Below are positions 53,752 to 62,051 of a stretch of DNA of 64,000 bases, piece by piece. A program made the translations under genes and the position numbers. Below the pieces are notes generated by a model. It was not told the origin of the DNA. It searched no databases and saw only the letters and a list, made by a program, of their open reading frames with translations. Position 1 is the first letter of the stretch. Every line of letters begins with the position of its first letter. This stretch comes from Blastocatellia bacterium (lineage in GTDB: Bacteria > Acidobacteriota > Blastocatellia > HR10 > J050), in NCBI GenBank assembly GCA_025054955.1, contig JANWZE010000050.1:62001-126000 (forward strand), written 5' to 3'.

Positions 53752-55134
53752 TTATGTTGATTCGACCGGCAGCTCGATGATGAACTCGGCGCCTCCGCCA
53801 TCAGCATTGCGCGCGCGCAAGCGTCCGCCATGTTCTTGCACGATGTTCTGCGAGATGGCCAATCCGAGGCCGGTTCCTTGGCCGGCTGCTTTGGTAGTGA
53901 AGAAGAAATCGAAGATGTGGCCGAGATGTTCTTCAGCAATCCCCGGACCGGTGTCGCGGATAGAGATGCTGACCCACTGGTTCGGCGATTCGGCCACATA
54001 CGTTGTGGTTAGCGCCGTGGTCATTTCGATCCGCCTTGGCGGTTTTGTTTCAATCATCGCTTGTTGGGCATTGACGATGATGTTCAAGAACACCTGCTTC
54101 AACTGATCAGCGTTGGCAATGACCGGCGGCAAGGTCGGAGCCAAGCGGCGCACGATCTCAATCTGACTGGTGCGGAGCTCGTACTCCTTCAGCGCGACTG
54201 TTTCTTCGAGGATGCGATTAACGTCGCACCGTTCTTTGACCGGTTCTGTCGCGTGAGCAAAGGAGAGCAGATTCTGCACAATTTTTCGCGCCCGATGCGC
54301 CTCGCTCACGATGGTCTGAACGTCGCGTCGCAGCTCGTCGCTGAGCTGCTCGTTCATCAAGACCAACTCAGAAAACCCCAACACGGTCGTCAGCGGGTTG
54401 TTCAGTTCATGAGCGACGCCGGAAATGAGTTGGCCAACGGCGGCCATTTTCTCCGAGAGTAAAACTTGTGCTTGAAGCTCGCGCCGTCGGGCAACTTCAT
54501 TCCACAGCTCATGCAACGCGCGCGTGTGTGTCTCGCTGATGGCTCGCCAGGTGGCGCGCAGCGCCTGCACGGTTTCTCTGGCGGCTGGATCATGGCCCAG
54601 TTGGCGCCGCAGGTCTTCGGCAACTTGATTCATGCTTATGCCCAAGCTGATGTGTTGAGCCAGACGTTCGGCCAATTGACAGGCCGATCCATCCCAAACA
54701 GCCACGGTGCCGCGTCGCGCCAGGCATAAGACACCGGCGGCCTTGTCAGGCGGCGTCAAGGGCGCGTAGATCAGTTCCGTCAATCCCGGCAAGATGGGAA
54801 AGCTTGATGTCAATTCTTTCGGCGACAAGTAGACCAGTTGTTGGCGACTCCACGCCCAGCCGGCGGGTAGGCTCTGGCAAAGTTGTTCAAGCTCAGCGTG
54901 TGTGAATGCAGCATTGGGTTGATGAACAGCGATGAGGCGCAGTGGTTCGGTGTCATATTTGCGAGTGGCAATCAGGCTGGCCGAGGCATCGAGCCACGCG
55001 GACGCCTGTTGCAAAATAGGCAAAAAGCCATGATCGGGTTCAGCCGCCCACGATGCCTGAGACGATTCATCGCGGCCGGATTGGTGGTTTGGTTGGTGGG
55101 ATGAGCTTGCTTTGGATTCCGCCGGTAGAGTCAT
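53752..55134 (-). CDS. Sensor histidine kinase with GAF-like N-terminal domain
   Basis: A 460-residue soluble sensor kinase with no membrane segment. Residues ~30-200 form a GAF-like sensor. The HisKA dimerisation box is GVAHELNNPLTTVLGF (phospho-His ~244). The HATPase domain has NADQLKQVFLNIIVNAQQAM (N box), IRDTGPGIAEEHLGHIFDFF and GQGTGLGLAIS. It should phosphorylate a receiver, and the response regulator encoded convergently at 52929-53603 is the obvious partner. A cytoplasmic kinase of this kind often reports on the state of a neighbouring signalling complex. Confidence 0.92.
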   Translation of the reverse strand: MTLPAESKASSSHQPNHQSGRDESSQASWAAEPDHGFLPILQQASAWLDASASLIATRKYDTEPLRLIAVHQPNAAFTHAELEQLCQSLPAGWAWSRQQLVYLSPKELTSSFPILPGLTELIYAPLTPPDKAAGVLCLARRGTVAVWDGSACQLAERLAQHISLGISMNQVAEDLRRQLGHDPAARETVQALRATWRAISETHTRALHELWNEVARRRELQAQVLLSEKMAAVGQLISGVAHELNNPLTTVLGFSELVLMNEQLSDELRRDVQTIVSEAHRARKIVQNLLSFAHATEPVKERCDVNRILEETVALKEYELRTSQIEIVRRLAPTLPPVIANADQLKQVFLNIIVNAQQAMIETKPPRRIEMTTALTTTYVAESPNQWVSISIRDTGPGIAEEHLGHIFDFFFTTKAAGQGTGLGLAISQNIVQEHGGRLRARNADGGGAEFIIELPVEST

Positions 55135-55488
55135 GGCTACGCTTTGTTGTCCCTCACTGATTCGCTGCTCGGCTCGATGCTCGAGCTGCTACATCACCGC
55201 CACGCTGACCCACGACCTCCCCCGTGCTTTCACCCCTCCGAGCCTATTTCAGTTCTTGTGGCCGGTGACAGTATCCAACCTCGCACAGCCCAAAGTCAAG
55301 CGAGAGTCGGGGCAGGGCATTGCTCAACCCTTTCACTCTGAAGAATGCAAGAAGCCGGAGAGCCATCGGAACACGCCACGCCTGTTCGTTGCCGCGTCTG
55401 CGCCTGAGCGTGAAGTATGAAGATCGGAAACAGCTTAAGCTTGCCTCCAGCAGCCGCTGACGTCTAGCTCGACGAAGCGCCGGATGCT
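55135..55488. other. Gene-free gap between divergent genes
   Basis: The histidine kinase and the hydrolase gene diverge, so both promoters should lie here. I see no repeat, RNA or clear promoter motif. The short frames in this stretch have neither ribosome sites nor recognisable products. Confidence 0.4.
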
Positions 55489-56214
55489 ATGATACGGTCT
55501 ATGACACAGAACTTATATTTTCGACAATTGCTGGCTGGTCGTGATTTTGCCAGGCGAAATCTTATTGCGGCGCAGATGGTCAACTTTGTTTACCTGCTCG
55601 GCGATCAGCAGACGAGAGAGTGCATGATCGTTGATCCGGCCTGGGACATTGATGGTTTGCTTGAGATTATCGAGCGCGACGACATGCGCCTGATTGGCGC
55701 GCTGGCCACGCATTATCATCCTGATCACGTGGGCGGCAGTTTCATGGGATTGGGCATTGAAGGTCTCTCGACGTTGCTGGAACGTGTCGGCGTCAAAGTC
55801 CATGTCCATCGTGACGAGGCGAGTGGGCTGAAAAAAATCACCGGCCTGTCAGACTCCGATCTGGTGCAACATGAGAGCGGTGATGTGATCGAAGTCGGTC
55901 AGCAGCGCATTGAGTTGATTCATACGCCAGGCCATACGCCCGGCAGCCAGTGCTTTCTGGTTAACGGTCAACATTTGGTCTCTGGCGACACGCTGTTTAT
56001 CAACGGCTGTGGCCGCGTTGATTTGCCGGGGGCTGATCCCGAAAAAATGTATGAGAGCTTGACCCAGAAACTGGCCAAGCTGCCCGACGAAACGATTTTG
56101 TATCCCGGTCACGATTATGCCGACCGTCCAACCAGCACCATCGGCGAGCAGAAGCGCACCAATCACTATTTGCGCATCAGCAGCCTGGATCAATGGCTCA
56201 GACTGATGGGTTGA
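55489..56214 (+). CDS. Metallo-beta-lactamase-fold hydrolase, glyoxalase II-like
   Basis: A 241-residue MBL-fold enzyme. The metal ligands are ATHYHPDHVGG (~75), HTPGHTPGS (~145), SGDTLFINGCGRVDLPG (~165) and YPGHDY (~207). The arrangement fits the glyoxalase II / persulfide dioxygenase subgroup, which hydrolyses or oxidises glutathione or other thiol conjugates. The genome's thiol is not known. ATG 55489 or ATG 55501 could start it. It stands alone and converges on the ABC ATPase gene. Confidence 0.87.
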   Translation: MIRSMTQNLYFRQLLAGRDFARRNLIAAQMVNFVYLLGDQQTRECMIVDPAWDIDGLLEIIERDDMRLIGALATHYHPDHVGGSFMGLGIEGLSTLLERVGVKVHVHRDEASGLKKITGLSDSDLVQHESGDVIEVGQQRIELIHTPGHTPGSQCFLVNGQHLVSGDTLFINGCGRVDLPGADPEKMYESLTQKLAKLPDETILYPGHDYADRPTSTIGEQKRTNHYLRISSLDQWLRLMG

Positions 56215-56386
56215 AACGCATTTGCGCATCAGCAGCCTGATGGGTTGAACCGCACACGCGGGTGGAACGACTTGGCCATTGGATAACCGATTCACTGCGA
56301 GCTGTCTGCCGATCACAGTAAAACGAGCCGCACGGATCAAGTGCGGCCTATTGGCGCTGCTGCTGTTCCATTGGCGGAACTGGGGA

Positions 56387-57304
56387 TTAACTAACGATGA
56401 GTTCTTCAGCCTCGGCTTCGACTCGTCCGAGGAATCGCTGAACGTAATCATCCGATGAGTTGAGCATCTCCTCAACGGTGCCTTCAAACGCAATGCGATG
56501 ATCGCGAAGGATAATGAAGCGGGTGTTGTCCAGTGCGAAATCTTGCCATTCATCGCGGTGTTGCGCGATCACCTGACCGGTCGCATCGGTGGTGTAGCGA
56601 ACGGATGATAAGAAATGCACATCGTCCATGCGGTGGGTGACGTAGATGGAGGCGACTTGACGAATGTCCCGATATTTGGCCGCCAATTCACACAAGCGGC
56701 GAGCCGACGGGGGGTCAAGTCCGGCGCTCGGTTCGTCGAATAAGAGAATGCGCGGATCGCCGACCATCGCTCGCGCAATGGCCACGATGCGTCGTTTGCC
56801 GCCGGACAGGTCCGAAGCTGGACGGTCTATATCTTCAGTGAACTCAGCGAAGGCCAGTTGCCGATGGACTTCCTCGTCAATTTTTTCCTCGGGCCACCCA
56901 GCTTCGATCAGGCGGTAACCAACGTTATCACGGATGCTCAAGCTATCAAACAACGCGCCGCCTTGGAACACAATGCCCATTTTGCGCCGCACATTCAACA
57001 GTTTCTCTTCAGGCATCCGCGTGATTTCTTCGTCATCAATCCAGATTTCGCCGCTATCAGGTTTGATCAATCCTAACACGAGTCGCAGGATGGTTGATTT
57101 GCCGCTGCCAGAGCCGCCCAAAATCACAACCATGTGCCCATAGCTGACCGTGAACGAAATATCAATCAAGACCGGTTCTTCATCATAGGTGTGCTGCACA
57201 TGGCGCAACTGGACTGCATAGTGGTTGGACTGGGGGTGCGGTTGATTCATCGCAGTGGTCAGACGATGTTGTTCCTGCTTCACCGTTGGTGTAAAGCTCG
57301 CCAT
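56387..57304 (-). CDS. ABC transporter ATP-binding protein, MlaF-like
   Basis: A 305-residue ATPase. Walker A is GGSGSGKST (~70), the signature LSGGK (~165), and Walker B LLFDEPSAGLDPP (~188). The length and the C-terminal region after Walker B (VASIYVTHRMDDVHFLS, FIILRDHRIAFEGTVEEML) recall MlaF, the ATPase of lipid ABC importers. No permease or MCE-domain partner is present in the window, so the partner must be elsewhere. The gene follows the molybdenum-hydroxylase genes on the same strand and overlaps the large-subunit stop by 25 bases at the ATG 57304 start. A shorter start at 57250 would avoid the overlap. Confidence 0.82.
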   Translation of the reverse strand: MASFTPTVKQEQHRLTTAMNQPHPQSNHYAVQLRHVQHTYDEEPVLIDISFTVSYGHMVVILGGSGSGKSTILRLVLGLIKPDSGEIWIDDEEITRMPEEKLLNVRRKMGIVFQGGALFDSLSIRDNVGYRLIEAGWPEEKIDEEVHRQLAFAEFTEDIDRPASDLSGGKRRIVAIARAMVGDPRILLFDEPSAGLDPPSARRLCELAAKYRDIRQVASIYVTHRMDDVHFLSSVRYTTDATGQVIAQHRDEWQDFALDNTRFIILRDHRIAFEGTVEEMLNSSDDYVQRFLGRVEAEAEELIVS

Positions 57305-59595
57305 ACTTTTTCCGGGGTGAACGGCAGGTCTCTGAGTCTGACGCCAACGGCATTGGCAATTGCGTTGGCGATGGCCGGCGCCGGTCCGTTGATCGGGATT
57401 TCGGCAATCGCTTTGGCGCCAAATGGGCCGGTCGGTTCATACGTCTTTACGAGGATCGGTATGATCTCCGGCATATCCATCGCCGTGAAGATGCGATAGG
57501 TCTTGAAGTCGGTGTTGAGCATCCGTCCTTGACCGTCATGCGGCATATCTTCGGTCAGCGCGAAGCCCAGCGCCTGAGTCACTGCGCCTTCGATTTGACC
57601 TTCCGCTGCCTGTGGATTGACCGGGATGCCGCAATCAATCGCCGAGACAATTTTCACGACGCGAACGACGCCTGTCTCTGTGTCCACTTCCACTTCAGCG
57701 AACGTCGCAGCAAACGGCGGCGGCGAGTCATACGACATGTGTGAAGCGACTGCCATGATTTGAAACTGGTCGCGCTGATAGAGCGCGCTCAAGCAAATCT
57801 CTTCGTAGCTGACGCTCTGACCGGAGACCGACATCACGCGACCTGCCTCGCATCGCAAGTTTTCGATATTATCCTCCAGCAATCGGCTGGCTACTTCGAG
57901 AATTTGTTGCTTGACTTGCACGGCGGCTTTTTTCACGGCCCCGCCCGAAATGTAGGTCGTGCTGGATGCGTATGCGCCCGGATCAAACGGGGTGAAATCG
58001 GTGTCCGAGGAATACATGATGATGCGCTCCACAGGGACGGACAATTCTTCGGCAGCGATCTGCGCCAACACCGTATCGGCGCCGGTTCCAATATCGGTTG
58101 CGCCCACGAGCAGATTGAAGCTGCCGTCCTCGTTCATCTTGATCGAAGCCGCGCCCATGTCCACGCCGGGGATGCCCGAAGCTTGCAGGGCAAGCGCCAC
58201 GCCCACGCCACGTCTGACCCCGGGCCCCTGCTGGCTGCTCGCTGCTTGCTGTCGCTTTTCCTTCCAGCCAATCGCTTCCATGCCGCGCTCAATGCACTCA
58301 TCGAGTCCATAGCTGCGGATGATCTGCTTATAGCCTTCGCGGCCTTCGCCGAGCACTTCAGCAATCGGCGTCTCGTCGCCTTGCTTGACGACATTGCGTT
58401 TGCGAAATTCAATCGGGTCCATCCCGATCAGCTCGGCCAGCTCGTCCATGTGTGATTCCAGCGCGAAGAAGCCTTGCGGCGCGCCATAGCCGCGAAACGC
58501 GCCAGCCACTGGCAAATTCGTATAGACAGCGTTGGCTTCAAAGCGGATGTTAGGACATCGGTACAAGGAGAGCGAGCGACTGCCGGTGACGCTCATCACA
58601 GTCAGCGAATGAGTGCCGTAGGCGCCACCATTTTCCAGCACGTTCATTTCGATGGCGGTCAAGCGCCCCTCACGGGTAACGCCGGTTTTGAGCCGAATGA
58701 TTTGGGGATGACGCGTGCGCGCCGCCGTCAGTTCTTCAGCGCGCGTGTATTCAAGTCGAACCGGGCGCCGCGTCAGCAGAGTCAGCGCGCCGCAGAGGTC
58801 TTCGATCAAGATTTCTTGCTTACCGCCAAAGCCACCGCCGATGCGCGGCTTGATGACACGAATCCGGCGGACGGGAATATCTAGCACACGAGCCACGATG
58901 CGACGCACATGAAACGGCACTTGTGTGCTGGTGCGGATGATCAACCGATCGTCTTCATCCAAGTAGGTGATGGCAATGTGCGGTTCAATCGAGGCCTGCT
59001 GCACGTAATGCGTGCGGTATTCTCGTTCAAGGATGTGATCAGCCTGCGCGAATCCCTGAGCCACGTTGCCGACTTCGGCATGCAGATGCGCGATCAGGTT
59101 TCGTTGAGGATCATAGACGCCGGAGCAATCCGGTTCGTCATGAATGATCGGCGCGCCCGGTTGCATAGCCTGCTGGGGATCAAAAATCGCCGGTAGGATT
59201 TCGTATTCAACATCAATTAACTGGAGCGCCTGCCGAGCGACCTCTAATGATTCAGCCGCTACCACAGCGACGCGGTCGCCAACGTATCGGACTTTGTTGT
59301 CAAGCATGACCGTGTCATACGGCGATGGCTCCGGATGACCTTGACCGGCGGTGGCGAAAGGAATTCGCTTGACATCGCGGTACGTCAGCACAGCCGCCAC
59401 CCCCGGCAATTGGCGCGCGCGGCTCGCATCAATGTTGACGATCCGCGCGTGGGCGTGCGGGCTGTGTAGGATTTTGGCATGGAGCATCCCCGGCAGTTCA
59501 ATGTCATCCACGAACGCCGGCTTGCCCAACGCCAGCTTGACGGCGTCAACCCGACGTTCACTTTTTCCGACTACGTTGAAATCGTCGCTCATCAT
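57280..59595 (-). CDS. Molybdenum hydroxylase large subunit (xanthine dehydrogenase family)
   Basis: A 771-residue molybdopterin-cytosine-dinucleotide-type subunit. It has VGKSERRVDAVKLALGKPAF at the start, GGGFGGKQE (~240), VAGAFRGYGAPQ (~354) and GVGVALALQ (~462), and ends with GAKAIAEIPINGPAPAIANA. The AFRGYGAPQ loop differs from the AYRCSFR of form-I CO dehydrogenase, so CO oxidation is unlikely and a xanthine-, aldehyde- or N-heterocycle-like substrate is favoured. It forms a complex with the FeS and FAD subunits encoded just upstream. Start ATG 59595 or 59592; a longer frame to 59682 overlaps the FeS gene. Confidence 0.9.
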   Translation of the reverse strand: MMSDDFNVVGKSERRVDAVKLALGKPAFVDDIELPGMLHAKILHSPHAHARIVNIDASRARQLPGVAAVLTYRDVKRIPFATAGQGHPEPSPYDTVMLDNKVRYVGDRVAVVAAESLEVARQALQLIDVEYEILPAIFDPQQAMQPGAPIIHDEPDCSGVYDPQRNLIAHLHAEVGNVAQGFAQADHILEREYRTHYVQQASIEPHIAITYLDEDDRLIIRTSTQVPFHVRRIVARVLDIPVRRIRVIKPRIGGGFGGKQEILIEDLCGALTLLTRRPVRLEYTRAEELTAARTRHPQIIRLKTGVTREGRLTAIEMNVLENGGAYGTHSLTVMSVTGSRSLSLYRCPNIRFEANAVYTNLPVAGAFRGYGAPQGFFALESHMDELAELIGMDPIEFRKRNVVKQGDETPIAEVLGEGREGYKQIIRSYGLDECIERGMEAIGWKEKRQQAASSQQGPGVRRGVGVALALQASGIPGVDMGAASIKMNEDGSFNLLVGATDIGTGADTVLAQIAAEELSVPVERIIMYSSDTDFTPFDPGAYASSTTYISGGAVKKAAVQVKQQILEVASRLLEDNIENLRCEAGRVMSVSGQSVSYEEICLSALYQRDQFQIMAVASHMSYDSPPPFAATFAEVEVDTETGVVRVVKIVSAIDCGIPVNPQAAEGQIEGAVTQALGFALTEDMPHDGQGRMLNTDFKTYRIFTAMDMPEIIPILVKTYEPTGPFGAKAIAEIPINGPAPAIANAIANAVGVRLRDLPFTPEKVWRALHQR

Positions 59596-59624
59596 ATTGC
59601 CTGTATCGCTTGCATCGCCTGAAT

Positions 59625-60080
59625 TCAGCGTTGTTGGGCCGCGCGCAACACAGCTTCCACCGGCTTGACGTAGCCGGTGCACCGACAGAGAACGCCGGCC
59701 AGCGCATCGCGCACGTCCGCTTCAGTCGGATGCGAATTTCTATCCAGCAGTTCCTTGGCCGCGAGGATCATCGCCGGCGTGCAATAGCCGCATTGAATCG
59801 CGCCTGTGTCAACGAAGGCTGCTTGCAGCGGATCTAAGCGCTCCGGCGCGCCGATGGCTTCCAGCGTGATGATGTCAGCGCCATCAGCTTGCGCTGCCAG
59901 CATGATGCAGGTGTTGACCAATTTGCCATTGACCAGCGCCGCGCATGCGCCACAATCGCCCGTCTCGCAACCATGCTTGACGCTGTAGCACCGTTGCTGT
60001 CGGAGTAGCTCCATCAGCAGCAGGTTTGGCCGAATCTCGAAGGACTTTGTTTGATGATTGATGGTCAACTCGATTCGCAT
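59625..60080 (-). CDS. Molybdenum hydroxylase [2Fe-2S] subunit
   Basis: A 151-residue protein with the plant-ferredoxin-type cluster CETGDCGACAAL with NTC (~37-61) and the second cluster of the helical domain, CGYCTPAM (~100) and CRCTGY (~133). It moves electrons between the molybdenum centre and FAD. It starts at ATG 60080 and overlaps nothing, but the upstream FAD gene ends 4 bases before. The gene order FAD, FeS, Mo is that of coxMSL-like operons. Confidence 0.92.
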   Translation of the reverse strand: MRIELTINHQTKSFEIRPNLLLMELLRQQRCYSVKHGCETGDCGACAALVNGKLVNTCIMLAAQADGADIITLEAIGAPERLDPLQAAFVDTGAIQCGYCTPAMILAAKELLDRNSHPTEADVRDALAGVLCRCTGYVKPVEAVLRAAQQR

Positions 60081-60084
60081 AAGG

Positions 60085-60924
60085 TCATTGCCTGAGTTGT
60101 TCGAGAGCGCGACGAACCAGCACGCGGCACATCTGGCGACGATATGTGGCGCTGGCGCGCACATCGTCAATTGGATCAATGCTCGCGGCGGCTGCGGCTG
60201 CTGCCTCGTTAATCGTTGCCTCATCGAGTTTATGCCCGATCAAGAGCGCCTCGGCCGACGCGAGGCGCATGGGCTTGCGCGTCGCTGCGCCGACGGCCAG
60301 ACGCGCTATTTGACAGCCAATGGGTTGGAGCGCCACCATTGCGCCAACGTGGATGATCGGCAAGCTCGATGCAATGGCTCCGAGCGACAGGAAAGCAGCG
60401 CGCGTCTGTGGAGGCGGACTTGGAATGACCACCTCTGTGATGATCGCTCCACGCAACGGCTGTGGCGCTTCTTCGTAGAATGTGTCTAACGAAACCGTTT
60501 GCTCGAAGTCACCCACTACGCATAAGCGCGCGCCCAACGCCAGCAGCGCCACCGTCACGCCTGATGAGGGCGCAGCCGCCACGACTTCGCCGCCAATCGT
60601 AGAGACGTTACGTCGCATGCGAGACACTGTTGTCATACGGCACGCCGTGGCCAGAATACCGTCAGCCACTTGTTGAATCACGCTGGAATCAATGATCTGT
60701 TGGAGCGACGTCGTAGCGCCAATGCAGATTTGGCTGGCGTCACGACGGATGAAATCGAGCCCCAGATGCGTGATGTCAACGAGGTCGGTGATGCTGTCTG
60801 AGCCGGTTTCGATCAGGTGCGTGCCTCCGGCCAGCACCGCCGTTGTATCAGGAGTTTGCTTCAGAGCCGTTATCGCTTCACTCAACGTGCTGGGCCGATG
60901 ATAGCGTTGAAGATTGGCTAGCAT
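60085..60924 (-). CDS. Molybdenum hydroxylase FAD-binding subunit
   Basis: A 279-residue CoxM/XdhB-like protein. The FAD-binding elements are AVLAGGTHLI (~33) and CRMTTVSRMRRNVSTIGGEV (~97-116, with the NxSTIGG motif). The C-terminal domain has SLGAIASSLPIIHVGAM. It passes electrons to an external acceptor such as NAD. First gene of the hydroxylase operon. Start ATG 60924 is chosen as closest to the domain start; frames from 60942 or 60972 would add up to 16 residues. The short gap 60925-61079 shows no feature. Confidence 0.9.
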   Translation of the reverse strand: MLANLQRYHRPSTLSEAITALKQTPDTTAVLAGGTHLIETGSDSITDLVDITHLGLDFIRRDASQICIGATTSLQQIIDSSVIQQVADGILATACRMTTVSRMRRNVSTIGGEVVAAAPSSGVTVALLALGARLCVVGDFEQTVSLDTFYEEAPQPLRGAIITEVVIPSPPPQTRAAFLSLGAIASSLPIIHVGAMVALQPIGCQIARLAVGAATRKPMRLASAEALLIGHKLDEATINEAAAAAAASIDPIDDVRASATYRRQMCRVLVRRALEQLRQ

Positions 60925-61079
60925 AATGAGGCAAGCGCGAAGCATGATACGTTCTCGACGAGAAAAACGCAATGCTCATCGAGGGCGAGCAGAGGGCGAT
61001 CGCGTCGTGCCGCGCGCAAGCAGCCTGTGCTTGTTTTGGCGTCAGTGTTAACCGACGCGCTGCTCACTTGGGCAGAAGC

Positions 61080-62051
61080 TCATAGGCTGCGTTCTGGCGG
61101 TCGTCCGTTTCGTCGTAGCCAATCAAGCAGCGCGCGAATGCTACTTGTAGCCAGAGCAATGTAGGTATCGGCGCCGCCATAGTAGAGGTTGATGGTGTCG
61201 CCATCCGGCCCGAGTGTGTAGCCACAGGGGAACACCACATTGTTGACATCGCCAAAGCGTTCATAAGGGGCCTCAGGCCCGAAAATCCACGTGTCACTCC
61301 GGCGCAAACACCGTTCTGGTGTCTCCAGATCAAACAAGGCCAGCCCCAGTCGGTAGAGGCTCCCTGAGGCTGTTTGTCGCACGCCGTGATAAAGCACGAG
61401 CCAGCCTTCGGGCGTCTCAATCGGCGGGGGCGATAACCCAATTTTGTTAGCATCCCACCAACCCCCGCGTCGCGCTTCCAGGATCAGTTTGTGACTTCCC
61501 CAGTGATATAAATCGGGCGAATAGGAGATCCAGATATGAGCGCCCAGGGCGGTCACCGGCCGATGAATCAATGCCCAATACTGGCCAATACGTCGTGGCA
61601 ACAGCGCAGCGTCCTTATCTTCTGGCGGCATGATGACGCCGTGGCGCTCGAATGTGCGAAAGTCGCGTGTCAGCGCCAATGAGACGCCGGGGCCGCCACG
61701 CGAGTAAGACGTATAGGCAATGGCGTACTGGCCGAGTTCGGGAACATAGGTGATGCGCGGGTCTTCAATGCCCCAGAGCTCCTCTGGATAGCGCTCTGGG
61801 TCGGGCATCAACGTGGGTTGGGGATCAATCTGCCAACCATCAATGCCGTTGGCCGAGCGCGCTGCGCACAGGTGGGAGTGGCCTCGCCGGTCTTCGACAC
61901 GACACAATAGTAGAGTCGTGCCGTCTTCCAGTCGCGTGGCGCCGGCGTTAAACACGCTGTTAGCCGGGTAGGGCCAATCGGCGGCAGTCAGGATGGGATT
62001 GTTTGGATGTCGGTGAAAGAGAACTTCGTGATGGTTATTCTGATAGTTCAT
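61080..62051 (-). CDS. GH130-family glycoside phosphorylase-like protein
   Basis: A 323-residue five-bladed propeller enzyme. It begins with FHRHPNNPILTAADWPYPAN then SVFNAGA, and has GTTLLLCRVEDRRGHSHL, the catalytic region PEELWGIEDPRI (~103), PPEDKDAALLPRRI and GGWWDANKIGLSPPPI. GH130 enzymes split beta-mannosides with phosphate. The Asp of GIEDPRI is the expected proton donor. The gene overlaps the end of a glycosyltransferase gene by 17 bases at the ATG 62051 start (a longer frame to 62207 is not needed), so the two are coupled. It probably salvages or makes mannose oligosaccharides. Confidence 0.85.
   Translation of the reverse strand: MNYQNNHHEVLFHRHPNNPILTAADWPYPANSVFNAGATRLEDGTTLLLCRVEDRRGHSHLCAARSANGIDGWQIDPQPTLMPDPERYPEELWGIEDPRITYVPELGQYAIAYTSYSRGGPGVSLALTRDFRTFERHGVIMPPEDKDAALLPRRIGQYWALIHRPVTALGAHIWISYSPDLYHWGSHKLILEARRGGWWDANKIGLSPPPIETPEGWLVLYHGVRQTASGSLYRLGLALFDLETPERCLRRSDTWIFGPEAPYERFGDVNNVVFPCGYTLGPDGDTINLYYGGADTYIALATSSIRALLDWLRRNGRPPERSL

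Noticed and set aside
57280-60924. Carbon monoxide dehydrogenase
   Set aside because: The large subunit has AFRGYGAPQ rather than the AYRCSFR active-site loop of form-I CO dehydrogenase.
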